This document shows, in pieces, positions 54,401-63,049 of a stretch of 64,000 nucleotides of DNA. Each line of letters begins with the position of its first letter. Positions within the stretch are counted from its first letter, which is position 1. The position numbers were made by a program, and so were the translations under genes. This stretch comes from Aquimarina sp. ERC-38 (GTDB lineage: Bacteria > Bacteroidota > Bacteroidia > Flavobacteriales > Flavobacteriaceae), in assembly GCF_026222555.1 (NCBI RefSeq), contig NZ_CP098511.1, forward strand, positions 353,501 to 417,500, given 5' to 3'. The notes beneath the pieces were generated by a model, which had not been told where the DNA came from, ran no database searches, and worked only from the letters and a program-made list of their open reading frames with translations.

Positions 54401-54652
54401 TTGCACTACATATGGGATTGATTTGATAACAGGACCTTCACAGGCAGCTAACGAAGCAGCCACTGTACTAAAGCCAACATATTTTAAGAAGTCACGACGG
54501 GAAGTACTTGAAGTATCCAGGGTTTCTTTATCTCCCAGAAATTCTGAAGTAGGAATATCCTGTGTAAATTCATTTTGTTGTAGCGTCTCAACAATAGGGC
54601 TTTTGTCTTTAAGCTCCTCAACACTTTTCCAGTATTTCTTGTTTGATGACAT
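51500..54652 (-). CDS. actB: Alternative complex III subunit ActB, Tat-exported Fe-S protein
   Basis: A 1050-aa protein. A Tat-like signal sits inside the protein (about residues 50-72, SRRDFLKYVGFSTVAAS, followed by AACEG). The large middle part is a molybdopterin-oxidoreductase-like domain that in ActB carries no cofactor, and the C-terminal part has four Fe-S motifs: CTGCGACVIACHAE, CQHCNHAPCETVC, CVGTRYCANNCPYK and CSLCIQMTQ...CSNACPSNAMVFG. It passes electrons from the quinol site to the heme subunits on the periplasmic side. The order after actA and before actC is standard. Confidence 0.95.
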   Translation of the reverse strand: MSSNKKYWKSVEELKDKSPIVETLQQNEFTQDIPTSEFLGDKETLDTSSTSRRDFLKYVGFSTVAASLAACEGPVIKSIPYVVQPERIVPGIANYYATTIADGFDFASVLVKTREGRPIKIESNDRATDSGEANARVHASVLGLYDNTRLRTPLKEGKETDWNTLDREIRAKLTGLGGKKIVFLTPTFASPSTAKLVAEFSNRYTNVEHVIYDAVSYTEAIDAYEQMYGVRGLADYDFSKAQTIVSVGADFIGDWQGGGYKSGYSQGKVPRNGKMSKHIQFEANMTLSGANADKRIQATPTQQKQVLAALYTYITGAGSKGALDGNLDKEVVDTAKYIKKAGRNALVVTGLQDTDAQLLVLAINKAINSRAFNQDTPKLTRQGNANRVKQLVKEMNSGAIGALFIAGVNPVYSLPNATEFKTGMGKVGLSVAFSMFKDETSSLCQYIATTPHYLESWGDVEFKKGSYSLVQPTIRPLFDTRQFQDCLLKWTDKSISYNDYIKNSWNSILGGGSWSQALQDGVFKSNTSATLITPQSEVIPAETSNNSSEEATNTEAPLATVVNRNPDVNGALRRLGGAKKLGNIELTLYTKTSLGDGQQANNPWLQEMPDPITRTSWDNYLTLSSADAETLGLENENVANGALNGSYATVTVSGTSVTVPVIIQPGQAKGSAGLALGYGKKEGLKEVMQVGVNAYPLYKDFRDVQAAQITVAEGTHEFACVQLHNTLMGRGDIVKETTLEVFNTKDKAYWNVMPEVSKNHIEFEVTSPEVDLWDEFDRSVGHHFNLSIDLNACTGCGACVIACHAENNVPVVGKEEVRKSRDMHWLRIDRYYSSEDEFNLDDTKKEEMSGLGSSLSEFAEMEVPDDNPQVVFQPVMCQHCNHAPCETVCPVAASAHGRQGQNHMTYNRCVGTRYCANNCPYKVRRFNWFLYNQNDEFDFHMNNDLGRMVINPDVTVRSRGVMEKCSLCIQMTQKTILDAKLAGEPVADEAFQTACSNACPSNAMVFGDINDKESEVYALKNDDRMYHLLEHVGTKPNVIYQTKVRNTSKA

Positions 54653-54707
54653 ATATTTAATATTAGCTTCTTTTAATTTATTACGCTATGGTAAGCGTTA
54701 ATTTTAT

Positions 54708-56087
54708 TTAGTAATGACACTTTCCACATTCCAGCCCGCCCATTTGAGCCGCTGTTAATTGCTCCACGCCATATTTCTTAGAAAGTTCCGCATGAATTTG
54801 GTCATAATACCCACTACCTTCAATATTCACGTTAGTTTCCCGGTGACAGTTGATACACCAGCCCATAGTAAGTGGCGCATGTTGATACATAACTTCCATC
54901 TCTTCTACCGGGCCATGACACTTTTGACAGGTAATATTTGCTACCGTTACGTGTTGTGAATGGTTGAAATAAGCAAAGTCTGGTAAATTATGAATTCGTA
55001 CCCATTTTACCGGTTCGGTTTTACCAGTATACGATTGCGTATTTTGATCCCAACCTACGGCTTTGTATAATTTCTTGATTTCCTTATCATAAAAAGCTTT
55101 GGAATATTCTTCAGTTGCAGTAGTCTCTGCCACCTCAGCGATAGCCTTATGACAGTTCATACAAACATTTAAAGAAGGAATTCCGGAATGTTTAGAAACC
55201 CTTGCAGAAGAATGACAATATTTACATTCGATCTGATTGATACCTGCATGAATTCTGTGAGAGTAGTGAATTGGTTGTACAGGCATGTATCCTTGATCAA
55301 CCCCAATCTGCATCATTGCTCCGTAAGCAAAATAGGCACTCCCTAGAAGTACTACTATGACGGTAACAAAAACTAAAAACTGATTCTCTATAAAAACTTT
55401 CCAAATCGGTTTTCTAACTTCTTTCTGAGGAAGTTCTACTCCATTAGCAACTGCAAAAGATCGTAAGGTTTTATTAACTAAAAATAAAACGCTTACTAAC
55501 ATCAAGAATACTAATGCCAGCGCTGCTAAAATCAAATTATTAGAAACCGAAGAACCTCCTCCTATAGCAGCTCCTCCGTCTCCAGGTCCCGCAGCAGTTT
55601 GAGCTTTTTCTGCTTTGGGTACCATAACATAAGCTAAAATGTCATCAATATCCGTATTGGATAATTGAGGAAAAGCATTCATAGCTACTCTATTGTACTC
55701 TTCATAGATTGCATTTGCCTGTGCATCTCCCGAAGCAATTAAAGCCGAACTATTTTTAATCCATTTGTATAACCATTCCTTTTCCCTTCTTTCAGTTACT
55801 CCGTATAATGCCGGACCTACAGCTCGGTTATATCGTTTATGACATGCCGCACATAAGGATTTAAATAAAGATTCTCCTTTAGCTATATCACCAGCAGATT
55901 CACCTTCAACCGCATCTGCTTCTTCAATCTTATCCTTAGCTGCTACATCACTATCATCCGGAGCTTCAATAGCATCAGCTTCTTTAATCTGTTCTTGAGC
56001 AAAAACCAGGTTGTTGGAAAGAAATAAAAAGAAGGCTCCTAAAAATAAGAGGCTACAGACTGAATACCGGTGTTTAACCTTTTTCAT
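54708..56087 (-). CDS. actA: Alternative complex III subunit ActA, cytochrome c fused to pentaheme domain
   Basis: A 459-aa protein with six CxxCH heme sites. After a signal peptide (about 1-31) and an acidic Glu/Ala/Asp stretch, a class I cytochrome c domain has CAACH (C79, C82, H83). Two membrane helices follow (about 188-208 and 238-258), then a cytochrome c7-like domain with CKYCH, CMNCH, CQKCH, CINCH and CGKCH, the last five residues from the end. ActA carries electrons to ActE or the oxidase. In the ActA proteins I know, the multiheme domain stands alone or is fused to a single cytochrome c, as here. It is the first gene of the operon. Confidence 0.94.
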   Translation of the reverse strand: MKKVKHRYSVCSLLFLGAFFLFLSNNLVFAQEQIKEADAIEAPDDSDVAAKDKIEEADAVEGESAGDIAKGESLFKSLCAACHKRYNRAVGPALYGVTERREKEWLYKWIKNSSALIASGDAQANAIYEEYNRVAMNAFPQLSNTDIDDILAYVMVPKAEKAQTAAGPGDGGAAIGGGSSVSNNLILAALALVFLMLVSVLFLVNKTLRSFAVANGVELPQKEVRKPIWKVFIENQFLVFVTVIVVLLGSAYFAYGAMMQIGVDQGYMPVQPIHYSHRIHAGINQIECKYCHSSARVSKHSGIPSLNVCMNCHKAIAEVAETTATEEYSKAFYDKEIKKLYKAVGWDQNTQSYTGKTEPVKWVRIHNLPDFAYFNHSQHVTVANITCQKCHGPVEEMEVMYQHAPLTMGWCINCHRETNVNIEGSGYYDQIHAELSKKYGVEQLTAAQMGGLECGKCHY

Positions 56088-56179
56088 ATAATACTTTGAA
56101 TTATCGTCTATATTTTGGTATGATTTTTTCTATTTTTTTAGTAAAAAATAAACAGCATTCACACATTTTAATTCGACAG

Positions 56180-56187
56180 CAAAAGTA
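56180..56187 (-). promoter_or_regulatory. Candidate -7 element for the act-cta operon
   Basis: Reads TACTTTTG on the minus strand, an exact TAnnTTTG, about 93 bp before the actA start codon. No clear -33 TTG at 17-20 bp. Confidence 0.35.
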
Positions 56188-56285
56188 GTACATAAAGTCG
56201 ATTTGAGAAATGTTAGAGAAGTGTTAGATATTAATTTATAATTATTCTAAATAATGATTAAAGTGGTAGATCATTATTTATGTTT

Positions 56286-56293
56286 TAACTTTG
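56286..56293 (+). promoter_or_regulatory. Candidate -7 element for the SPOR-domain gene
   Basis: TAACTTTG, an exact TAnnTTTG, 27 bp before the ATG at 56321. The -33 element is not evident. Confidence 0.4.
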
Positions 56294-56320
56294 TAAAACT
56301 TTATAAAAATACAGGAAAAT

Positions 56321-56749
56321 ATGGGGATTCAAAGAATTGTAATTACATTCATATTATGTTTGATAACAGGGTTTAATTATGCTCAAAATGACCAAAAAGA
56401 GTCCATTACACAACCCAACATAGTTAGTTTCCAAAAAGAACCGGGAAAAGTGACAATCCATGAAGATGTACGGATTAAAAAGCTATTGTCTATCAAGACG
56501 GATATGGATAAGAAAGGTAGTTTAAGTGAAAACTATCGTATACAATTGTATTACGGCAATAATAATGAAGCTCAAAAGGTACTGACAAAGGCTCAGGAAG
56601 AATTTCCGCAGTGGGATGCCAGCATTATTTGGGAAACTCCGAACTTTAAGGTATGGCTAGGAAATTATCGCACTAAACTGGAAGTAGATCGTGCTTTAAA
56701 AGAAGTGAAAAAGACGTTTAAAACCGCTTTTAGCTTTAAACCCGAATAG
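56321..56749 (+). CDS. SPOR-domain periplasmic protein
   Basis: A 142-aa protein with a signal peptide (about residues 1-22, ending in NYAQ). Residues about 68-140 form a SPOR domain: YRIQLYYGNNNEAQKVLTKAQEEFPQ, then WETPNFKVWLGNYRTKLEVDRALKEVKKTF. SPOR domains bind denuded glycan strands of peptidoglycan, usually at division sites. It is a single gene, convergent with infB, with a shared bidirectional terminator. In Flavobacteriaceae I recall this gene next to infB. Confidence 0.88.
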   Translation: MGIQRIVITFILCLITGFNYAQNDQKESITQPNIVSFQKEPGKVTIHEDVRIKKLLSIKTDMDKKGSLSENYRIQLYYGNNNEAQKVLTKAQEEFPQWDASIIWETPNFKVWLGNYRTKLEVDRALKEVKKTFKTAFSFKPE

Positions 56750-56780
56750 CATTTTCGATCTAACTTTAAACCTAAAATAT

Positions 56781-56817
56781 AAAAAAGTTGTGTTTACTAA
56801 ATAAACACAACTTTTTT
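56781..56817. terminator. Bidirectional terminator between the SPOR gene and infB
   Basis: A perfect 16-bp stem (56781-56796 with 56802-56817) around CTAAA, with A/T-rich arms so that both strands end in a T run. It lies 32 bp after the SPOR stop and 45 bp after the infB stop. Confidence 0.9.
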
Positions 56818-56861
56818 TATGAAGTTACTTTTTAAAAAAAGGCTTTTGACTTATAAAGACA

Positions 56862-59645
56862 CTATAACGTTTTTTTAACCGCTACTTCCTGATAACATTC
56901 TACAATATCACCTTCTTTAATATCATTGTAGTTTTTAATTTGAAGTCCACAGTCATATCCTTTGGATACTTCTTTAACATCATCTTTAAACCTCTTTAGC
57001 GAAGCCAGTTCACCGGTATAAACTACTACCCCATCCCGAATTAAACGTACTCCTGCATTTCTAATAATTTTACCTGTAAGTACCATACAACCTGCAATAG
57101 TTCCGATCTTGGAAATTTTAAAGGTTTCCCGAATCTCTGCCGTACCTGTAATTTCTTCTTTCATCACCGGTGATAGCATACCTTCCATGGCATCCTTTAA
57201 ATCGTTGATCGCATCATAGATAATAGAATAGGTCCTAATATCAATTTCTTCTTTATCAGCAACCATACGGGCATTACCTGCCGGACGTACATTAAATCCA
57301 ATGATAATTGCGTCTGATGCAGAAGCTAAGAGCACATCACTCTCTGTAATTGCACCTACTGCCTTATGGATAATATTAACATGAATTTCTTCTGTTGATA
57401 ATTTCTGGAATGAATCTGTTAAAGCTTCTACAGAACCATCCACATCACCTTTTAAAATAATGTTTAGTTCCTTAAAATCTCCCAGGGCAATACGTCTTCC
57501 AATTTCGTCAAGCGTGATATGACGTTGCGTTCTAACGGATTGCTCTCGATGTAATTGTGCTCTTTTTGACGCAATATCTTTAGCTTCTCTTTCGTCTTCT
57601 AATACGTTAAACTTATCACCTGCTTGCGGCGCACCATCAAGACCTAAAATAGATACTGGTGTGGAAGGACCAGCTTCTTTTACATTCTTACCTCTTTCAT
57701 CCTGCATGGCTTTTACCTTACCACTATTCTTACCAGCTAATACATAATCTCCGATACGAAGGGTTCCGGTTTGTACTAAAATGGTAGAGACATAACCTCT
57801 TCCTTTGTCCAAGAAAGCTTCGATTACTGTTCCGGAAGCAAACCTTTTTGGATTTGCTTTTAATTCTAATATTTCGGCTTCTAATAATACTTTTTCCAGA
57901 AGTTCTTTAACTCCCTGACCTGTTTTTGCCGAGATATCGTGAGATTGTATTTTACCTCCCCAATCTTCAACAAGCAAGTTCATGGAAGCTAGCTTTTCTT
58001 TGATCTTCTCCGGGTTTGCTTCGGGACGGTCTACCTTATTGATTGCAAACACAATAGGTACTCCGGCAGCTTGTGCGTGACTAATAGCTTCCTTAGTTTG
58101 TGGCATGATATCATCATCTGCTGCAATCACAATGATTGCTAAATCCGTTACCTGCGCACCCCTTGCCCGCATTGCAGTAAAGGCTTCGTGACCGGGAGTA
58201 TCCAGGAATGCTATTTTTTGCCCACCTTCTAACTGAACCCCATAAGCTCCAATATGCTGTGTAATCCCTCCGCTTTCTCCGGCAATTACATTTTCTTTAC
58301 GTATATAATCCAGTAAGGATGTTTTACCATGATCGACATGACCCATGACCGTTACAATCGGTGCACGATTCACTAAGTCTTCGGGTGCATCAGTTACTTC
58401 TTCAATAGCATCTTCAATATCAGCAGTTACAAAGTTTACTTCATAACCGAATTCATCTGCTACAATAGACAAGGTTTCTGCATCCAGTCTTTGGTTCATA
58501 GTTACCATAATCCCCAATGACATACATGCTGAAATCACCTGGGTAGTGGGTACACTCATCATAGTTGCCACTTCAGAAACCGTAACGAATTCTGTTACTT
58601 GTAATACTTTGTTGTCCTGTTCTTGCTGCGCAACATCATCTTCGACTTTTTGCCTATGTTGATCTCTTTTATCTCTACGGTATTTGGCTGCTTTGGATTT
58701 ATTGGATTTACCCTGAAGCTTTTCTAAGGTTTCCCTAACTTGTTTTTGTACTTCTGCTTCAGTTGGTTCCTCTTTAGTAACCGCAGGACGACGTCCTTTA
58801 CCAGCATTTTGACCACCTCTACCGCGATTATTGCCTCCCCGGTTGCCAGCTTGTCCACCGGGACGGCCTCCTGCTGATGTATCTTTACTGATACGGCGTC
58901 TTCGCTTTTTAGGATCTCCGGATGAGGCTTTATCGTCTTTCTTTTTAACCGGTTTTTTAAACTGCGTTAAATCAATTTTTTGACCCGTAAAGTTAGGGCC
59001 ATCCAGTTTTTTATACTTAGTCTCTACCACTTCGGATACTGCTGGTACTTCGGGTTCTGCAGTTTCCTTTTCTGCCTTGGTTTCATTGGATACCGTGGCA
59101 GTTTCTTCTTTTTTGGCTTTATTTTGTTCTATATCAATTTGAGCTACCTTAACAATTCCTTTTTTCACAGGACGGTTAGAAACTACTTCGGGTATCGTTT
59201 CTTTAGGTTCAGCTACCGGTTCTTCCTTATTTGTTTCAATTTTAGGTTCTTCTGACTTTGCTTCGGCGATCGGTGGGTTTTCTTTTTTCGGAGCATTCAG
59301 GTCAATCTTACCTACTTGTTTAGGGCCATTTAATTGTGCTTTAGCTCTCACTACTTCTCTTGCCTCCGCACGCTTACGCCTTTCTTCCTGTTCAGACTCT
59401 ATCTGAACACGCAAAGCTTCCTTCTCCTTCCTCTTTTCTTCCCCTACTTCTTTGGACGCTACCTTCTTGCTTTTGTCCGTTTGAAATTCATCAAACAAAA
59501 GCTGATAGATATCCGTAGAAATCTTTGTGGTAGGACGTGCATCTATCTCGTGACCTTTTGCATTCAAAAAGTCCACCGCCCGATCCAGCGAGATATTGAA
59601 TTCACGTAATACCTTATTTAATCTCATTGTTTTTGCTTCAGCCAT
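56862..59645 (-). CDS. infB: Translation initiation factor IF-2
   Basis: A 927-aa IF-2. The N-terminal 420 residues are charged and repetitive (Lys/Glu/Pro/Ala-rich, with a Gly/Arg-rich patch [22 protein letters not shown] near residue 260). The GTPase core has G1 [15 protein letters not shown]3 DTPGHEAF and G4 NKVD, followed by domains II-IV ending with the [24 protein letters not shown] segment that binds fMet-tRNA. It brings initiator tRNA to the 30S subunit. It is the last gene of rimP-nusA-infB, 46 bp after nusA. Confidence 0.97.
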   Translation of the reverse strand: MAEAKTMRLNKVLREFNISLDRAVDFLNAKGHEIDARPTTKISTDIYQLLFDEFQTDKSKKVASKEVGEEKRKEKEALRVQIESEQEERRKRAEAREVVRAKAQLNGPKQVGKIDLNAPKKENPPIAEAKSEEPKIETNKEEPVAEPKETIPEVVSNRPVKKGIVKVAQIDIEQNKAKKEETATVSNETKAEKETAEPEVPAVSEVVETKYKKLDGPNFTGQKIDLTQFKKPVKKKDDKASSGDPKKRRRRISKDTSAGGRPGGQAGNRGGNNRGRGGQNAGKGRRPAVTKEEPTEAEVQKQVRETLEKLQGKSNKSKAAKYRRDKRDQHRQKVEDDVAQQEQDNKVLQVTEFVTVSEVATMMSVPTTQVISACMSLGIMVTMNQRLDAETLSIVADEFGYEVNFVTADIEDAIEEVTDAPEDLVNRAPIVTVMGHVDHGKTSLLDYIRKENVIAGESGGITQHIGAYGVQLEGGQKIAFLDTPGHEAFTAMRARGAQVTDLAIIVIAADDDIMPQTKEAISHAQAAGVPIVFAINKVDRPEANPEKIKEKLASMNLLVEDWGGKIQSHDISAKTGQGVKELLEKVLLEAEILELKANPKRFASGTVIEAFLDKGRGYVSTILVQTGTLRIGDYVLAGKNSGKVKAMQDERGKNVKEAGPSTPVSILGLDGAPQAGDKFNVLEDEREAKDIASKRAQLHREQSVRTQRHITLDEIGRRIALGDFKELNIILKGDVDGSVEALTDSFQKLSTEEIHVNIIHKAVGAITESDVLLASASDAIIIGFNVRPAGNARMVADKEEIDIRTYSIIYDAINDLKDAMEGMLSPVMKEEITGTAEIRETFKISKIGTIAGCMVLTGKIIRNAGVRLIRDGVVVYTGELASLKRFKDDVKEVSKGYDCGLQIKNYNDIKEGDIVECYQEVAVKKTL

Positions 59646-59691
59646 AAATGCCCTTCTTATTTTATGCTCAAATATAATTTAATTGAAGCTA

Positions 59692-60924
59692 TTAATCTTC
59701 AAATTCCGATTTTAAAATTTTAACCACTTCATTGATGGTTTCTTCTTCCAGATCAGTACGTTTCACTAAATCGTTAACATCTTGCTCAAGGATACTTTTT
59801 GCCGTATCCAGGCCAATTTTTCCAAATTCTTCAATGATCCAGGAATCAATTTCATCAGAGAATTCTGTTAACTCTACATCTTCTTCTGCCCCTTCTCTAA
59901 ATACATCGATTTCAAATCCGGTTAATTGTCCGGCTAACCGTATGTTATGCCCGCCTCTACCGATAGCTTTGGAAACTTCTTCCGGACGTAGCATCACTTC
60001 TGCACGATGATTTTCTTCATCTAATTTTACCGAGGTAACTCTAGCCGGACTTAAAGCCCGGGTAACAAACAATTGCACGTTATTAGTATAATTAATAACA
60101 TCAATATTTTCGTTACCTAATTCACGAACAATCCCATGAATACGTGATCCTTTCATCCCAACACAAGCTCCTACCGGATCAATCCGGTCATCATAAGAGT
60201 CTACGGCTACTTTTGCTTTTTCGCCAGGAATCCGAACTACTTTTTTAACGGTGATTAACCCGTCAAAAACTTCAGGGATTTCAGATTCAAATAATTTTTC
60301 TAAGAACAAAGGAGCGGTCCTGGACATAATAATCGCAGGTTTATTTCCTTTTAGTTCTACGGACTCAATAACTCCTCTTACATTTTCACCTTTTCTGAAG
60401 AAATCAGAAGGAATCTGTCGGTCTTTTGGTAAAATAATCTCATTCCCTTCATCGTCCAATAAAATAATAGCACGGTGTCGAATATGATGTACTTCTGCTG
60501 TATAGATCTCTCCTTCAAGGTCTTTAAACTGCTTATAGATATTTGTATTATCGTGTTCGTGAATCTTAGAAATTAAGTTTTGACGTAATGCTAAAATAGA
60601 TCTTCTTCCTAATTGTATTAATTTAACTTCTTCAGATACATCTTCACCTACTTCAAAATCCGGCTCAATCCTTCTGGCTGCAGTTAGCGATATTTCCGAA
60701 TTATCATCTTCTACCTCTCCATCTGCTACAACTACCCGGTTTCTCCAAATCTCCAAATCTCCTTTATCCGGATTGATTATAATATCAAAGTTATCATCAC
60801 TTCCGAATTTCTTTTTTAAAGCATTTCTAAATACGTCTTCCAAAATGGCCATTAACGTAACCCTATCAATTAGTTTATCATCTTTAAACTCTGAAAATGA
60901 CTCTATTAATTGGATATTTTCCAT
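59692..60924 (-). CDS. nusA: Transcription termination/antitermination protein NusA
   Basis: A 410-aa NusA: N-terminal RNA polymerase-binding domain (residues about 1-125), S1 domain (about 130-205, with GEIYTAEVHHIRHRAIIL), and two KH domains (about 210-345; the glycine loop GACVGMKGSRIHGI and later AIGRGGHNIRLAGQLTG). It lacks the acidic C-terminal repeats of the E. coli protein but keeps a short extra domain. NusA slows RNA polymerase at hairpins and shapes termination. It starts 12 bp after rimP. Confidence 0.96.
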   Translation of the reverse strand: MENIQLIESFSEFKDDKLIDRVTLMAILEDVFRNALKKKFGSDDNFDIIINPDKGDLEIWRNRVVVADGEVEDDNSEISLTAARRIEPDFEVGEDVSEEVKLIQLGRRSILALRQNLISKIHEHDNTNIYKQFKDLEGEIYTAEVHHIRHRAIILLDDEGNEIILPKDRQIPSDFFRKGENVRGVIESVELKGNKPAIIMSRTAPLFLEKLFESEIPEVFDGLITVKKVVRIPGEKAKVAVDSYDDRIDPVGACVGMKGSRIHGIVRELGNENIDVINYTNNVQLFVTRALSPARVTSVKLDEENHRAEVMLRPEEVSKAIGRGGHNIRLAGQLTGFEIDVFREGAEEDVELTEFSDEIDSWIIEEFGKIGLDTAKSILEQDVNDLVKRTDLEEETINEVVKILKSEFED

Positions 60925-60936
60925 ATCAATATATTA

Positions 60937-61404
60937 TTAAAATGTTATCATAACTTTAGCTTCTTTAATATCTTCGTAAGCAATTGCTGCTTCTTTTACT
61001 ACCGTTACCTTTCCTTTACCTACAGGCTTAGGTTCTCTTGTTTTCCAGGTTAATTTTATGTTATCTTCTTCCACTTGTATCAATTCCCCTTCTACTTGAT
61101 TACCATCTGCCGTTTTTACATTTAACTTCCGACCTACGTTTTTAGGATATTGCCTGGGGTGAACCAAGCCTTCTGATACCCCTGCTGACATTACCTGAAG
61201 TGAAAAATCTTCTTCTTCTCTGTCCAGATTATGCTCTATAGCCCTACTGACCATGATACAATCTTCAACAGTAACTCCCTGATCTCCGTCAATTATAATT
61301 TCTATGGTATGATCGGGATGTACGGACATTTTTATAAGAAAAAGATCAGACCTGTCTTCTAAAGCTTTGTTTAATAAATCTTCAACTTTGGATTGCAATG
61401 GCAT
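60937..61404 (-). CDS. rimP: Ribosome maturation factor RimP
   Basis: A 155-aa RimP with the two-domain layout: an N-terminal alpha/beta domain (SVHPDHTIEIIIDGDQGVTVEDCIMVSRAIEHNLD) and a C-terminal SH3-like domain with GLVHPRQYPKNVGRKLNVKT. It helps 30S subunit assembly. It opens the rimP-nusA-infB operon. A strong promoter and a terminator-like hairpin lie in its 5' leader, 12-91 bp upstream. Confidence 0.95.
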   Translation of the reverse strand: MPLQSKVEDLLNKALEDRSDLFLIKMSVHPDHTIEIIIDGDQGVTVEDCIMVSRAIEHNLDREEEDFSLQVMSAGVSEGLVHPRQYPKNVGRKLNVKTADGNQVEGELIQVEEDNIKLTWKTREPKPVGKGKVTVVKEAAIAYEDIKEAKVMITF

Positions 61405-61411
61405 ACCTAGA

Positions 61412-61439
61412 TAAAAAGAGGGGACTTTTCGTCCCCTCT
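61412..61439 (-). promoter_or_regulatory. Terminator-like hairpin in the rimP-nusA-infB leader
   Basis: A perfect 9-bp GC-rich stem, AGAGGGGAC (61417-61425) with 61431-61439, loop of 5 nt, followed on the minus strand by TTTTTA. It ends 12 bp before the rimP ATG and lies downstream of the promoter at 61465-61495. There is no gene upstream on this strand that it could terminate, so it may act as an attenuator or leader control element. Confidence 0.6.
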
Positions 61440-61464
61440 CCGGTTTTTAATTTTTTCAATGGTG

Positions 61465-61495
61465 CAAAGATAGGTAATTCTAATTAAGATTCAAA
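61465..61495 (-). promoter_or_regulatory. Strong promoter of rimP-nusA-infB
   Basis: On the minus strand TTTG (61492-61495), a 19-bp spacer and TATCTTTG (61465-61472): an exact match to the Bacteroidota consensus at both boxes with the preferred spacer. The expected start is near 61460, giving a leader of about 56 nt. Confidence 0.8.
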
Positions 61496-61554
61496 ATCGA
61501 GGTAGCTTATGTTTTTCAGGTATTTAGCTACTGTTTTTAATTTCAATAGTATTC

Positions 61555-61656
61555 ATGTCTGGTAAGGATTCAAAACTCGCCTGTAGACGGACAGGTCGCT
61601 ATCGCTTCTAGAAGCAAGAATTAAGACTAGTTACTATAATACTTAAAATCAGTATT
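61555..61656 (+). repeat. Dispersed intergenic repeat, copy 4 (long form with hairpin insert)
   Basis: Matches the other copies in TGTCTGGTAAGGATTCAA, CGCTATCGCTTCTAGAAGC, AAGAATTAAGACTAGTTACT and AAAATCAGTATTA. The insert before CGCTATCGC (61578-61595) contains CCTGT and ACAGG, which can pair across a 6-nt loop. Confidence 0.75.
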
Positions 61657-61749
61657 ATAAAATTATCCTCTGGCTTTAGTTTACAATAGCGTTGGTGTAT
61701 CAAAATCAACCTAATTATTTTATTTACAGCTATCTATCCTATTCTAAAT

Positions 61750-61795
61750 CCTTTCCAAAGGAAAGGACTTTCAGCTACCTTCCCTTTGGAAAGGG
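61750..61795. repeat. Imperfect inverted repeat, possible intergenic palindromic element
   Basis: Two 17-bp arms, CCTTTCCAAAGGAAAGG (61750-61766) and 61778-61794, are reverse complements at 16 of 17 positions with an 11-nt loop. Each arm is itself partly palindromic, so alternative two-hairpin folding is possible. It is followed by a G-rich run (GGGCTGGGGGTAGGAT). Confidence 0.6.
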
Positions 61796-62100
61796 CTGGG
61801 GGTAGGATTGATTTATATGAATTAGAATTAACTACGCTAAGCTTAAAATACACGTTTGGATTCGGATTCTTTTTAATTAAAATCAATCTATTTCAATATG
61901 ACGGAAATAGTTGATACATAATCTTAACTACTACTAATCACCTAATACAGAAGCCCGCTTGTAAAATCCACCTGTTTATTGATATCCTAACACATTTAAA
62001 ATTCTCAATATATGGCTTACATGTAATCTTGTTAGATTTTTTAATACTTTAGAGGAAATAATTAATAAAAGAATTTTTTATTCACCTATATCCCATCCTT

Positions 62101-62928
62101 ATGAAAAAAATATTAGTTCCAACTGATTTTTCCGAACAGGCGGAAAGTGCTTTAAAGGTTGCTGCACAGCTGGCAAAAAAGTACCAAAGCCAAATTTACC
62201 TACTTCATATTATTGAATTACCGGTACATCTGGTTGACTTAATGGCTACTCCTACTCCTAGCGCTCCGGAGGCTATTTATTTTATGAAAGAAACGCATAA
62301 GAAATTCGAAGAGTTGTTAGCAAAAGAGTATTTGAATGGTATTGAAGTTCATGAAACCGTAAGTTTTGAAGATATTAGGGAAGGTGTAATGAGTACCTGC
62401 ACTAAAAACATGATTGATTTTATTGTAATGGGGTCTCATGGATCTTCTGGTTTTGAAGAGTTTTTTATTGGTTCTAATGCTGAAAAGATTGTTCGTTTTG
62501 CAAAACAACCCGTTTTAGTAATTAAAGAAGATTGCGATGTTTTTAATATCGGAAGCGTAGTGTATGCTACTAACTTTGAAGTAGAAGAAAAACCTGCTAT
62601 TGCTGCCATCGCTAACTTTGCCAAGCAAATTGAGGCGCAATTGCATGTGGTATGGATCAATACTGCCAGTTCTTTTAAATCTACTAAGGAAGCAGAAGAT
62701 GAGATGAAAAACATGTTAAGTGGAATTGATGTTGTACAACCTTCTCTTAGCATTTATAACGATACTAATGTAGAAAAAGGAATTTTAAATTTTGCTGAAT
62801 CCGTAAACGCAGGTTTAATTGGTATTGGAACCCACGGAAGAAAAGGTCTATCGCACTTTATTAATGGAAGTGTGGGCGAAGATGTGGTAAATCATGCAAA
62901 ACGACCGGTGTTAACTTATAAGATATAA
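62101..62928 (+). CDS. Tandem-domain universal stress protein (UspA family)
   Basis: A 275-aa protein with two Usp domains. The first (about 1-140) opens with KKILVPTDFSEQAESAL and has the ATP-binding pattern GSHGSSGFEEFFIGSNAEKIV; the second (about 150-275) has GTHGRKGLSHFINGSVGEDVV. Both carry the G-x2-G-x9-G-S nucleotide-binding spacing, so ATP-binding is expected for both. Cytoplasmic stress or energy-state protein; exact role unknown. Single gene with its own terminator. Confidence 0.94.
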   Translation: MKKILVPTDFSEQAESALKVAAQLAKKYQSQIYLLHIIELPVHLVDLMATPTPSAPEAIYFMKETHKKFEELLAKEYLNGIEVHETVSFEDIREGVMSTCTKNMIDFIVMGSHGSSGFEEFFIGSNAEKIVRFAKQPVLVIKEDCDVFNIGSVVYATNFEVEEKPAIAAIANFAKQIEAQLHVVWINTASSFKSTKEAEDEMKNMLSGIDVVQPSLSIYNDTNVEKGILNFAESVNAGLIGIGTHGRKGLSHFINGSVGEDVVNHAKRPVLTYKI

Positions 62929-62961
62929 GGTATACTATTGGTACAATTCCCTTTTGGATTT

Positions 62962-63000
62962 AATCAAAAAAAGCTGCCCTTTCGGACAGCTTTTTTGATT
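62962..63000. terminator. Bidirectional terminator between UspA and the T9SS cargo gene
   Basis: A 14-bp perfect stem (62962-62975 with 62987-63000) with a loop that can extend by two more G-C pairs. A and T runs in both arms make it serve both convergent genes. Confidence 0.88.
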
Positions 63001-63049
63001 TCTACGTAATTTTTAGCTAGAATTACTATTTTCTTAAACAAAGAAATGA

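Larger units (their letters stand above)
61496..62100. other. Gene-free region between rimP and the UspA gene
   Basis: Divergent intergenic region with dispersed repeat copy 4 (61555-61656) and an imperfect inverted repeat (61750-61795). No coding frame and no clear promoter for the UspA gene. Confidence 0.5.
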
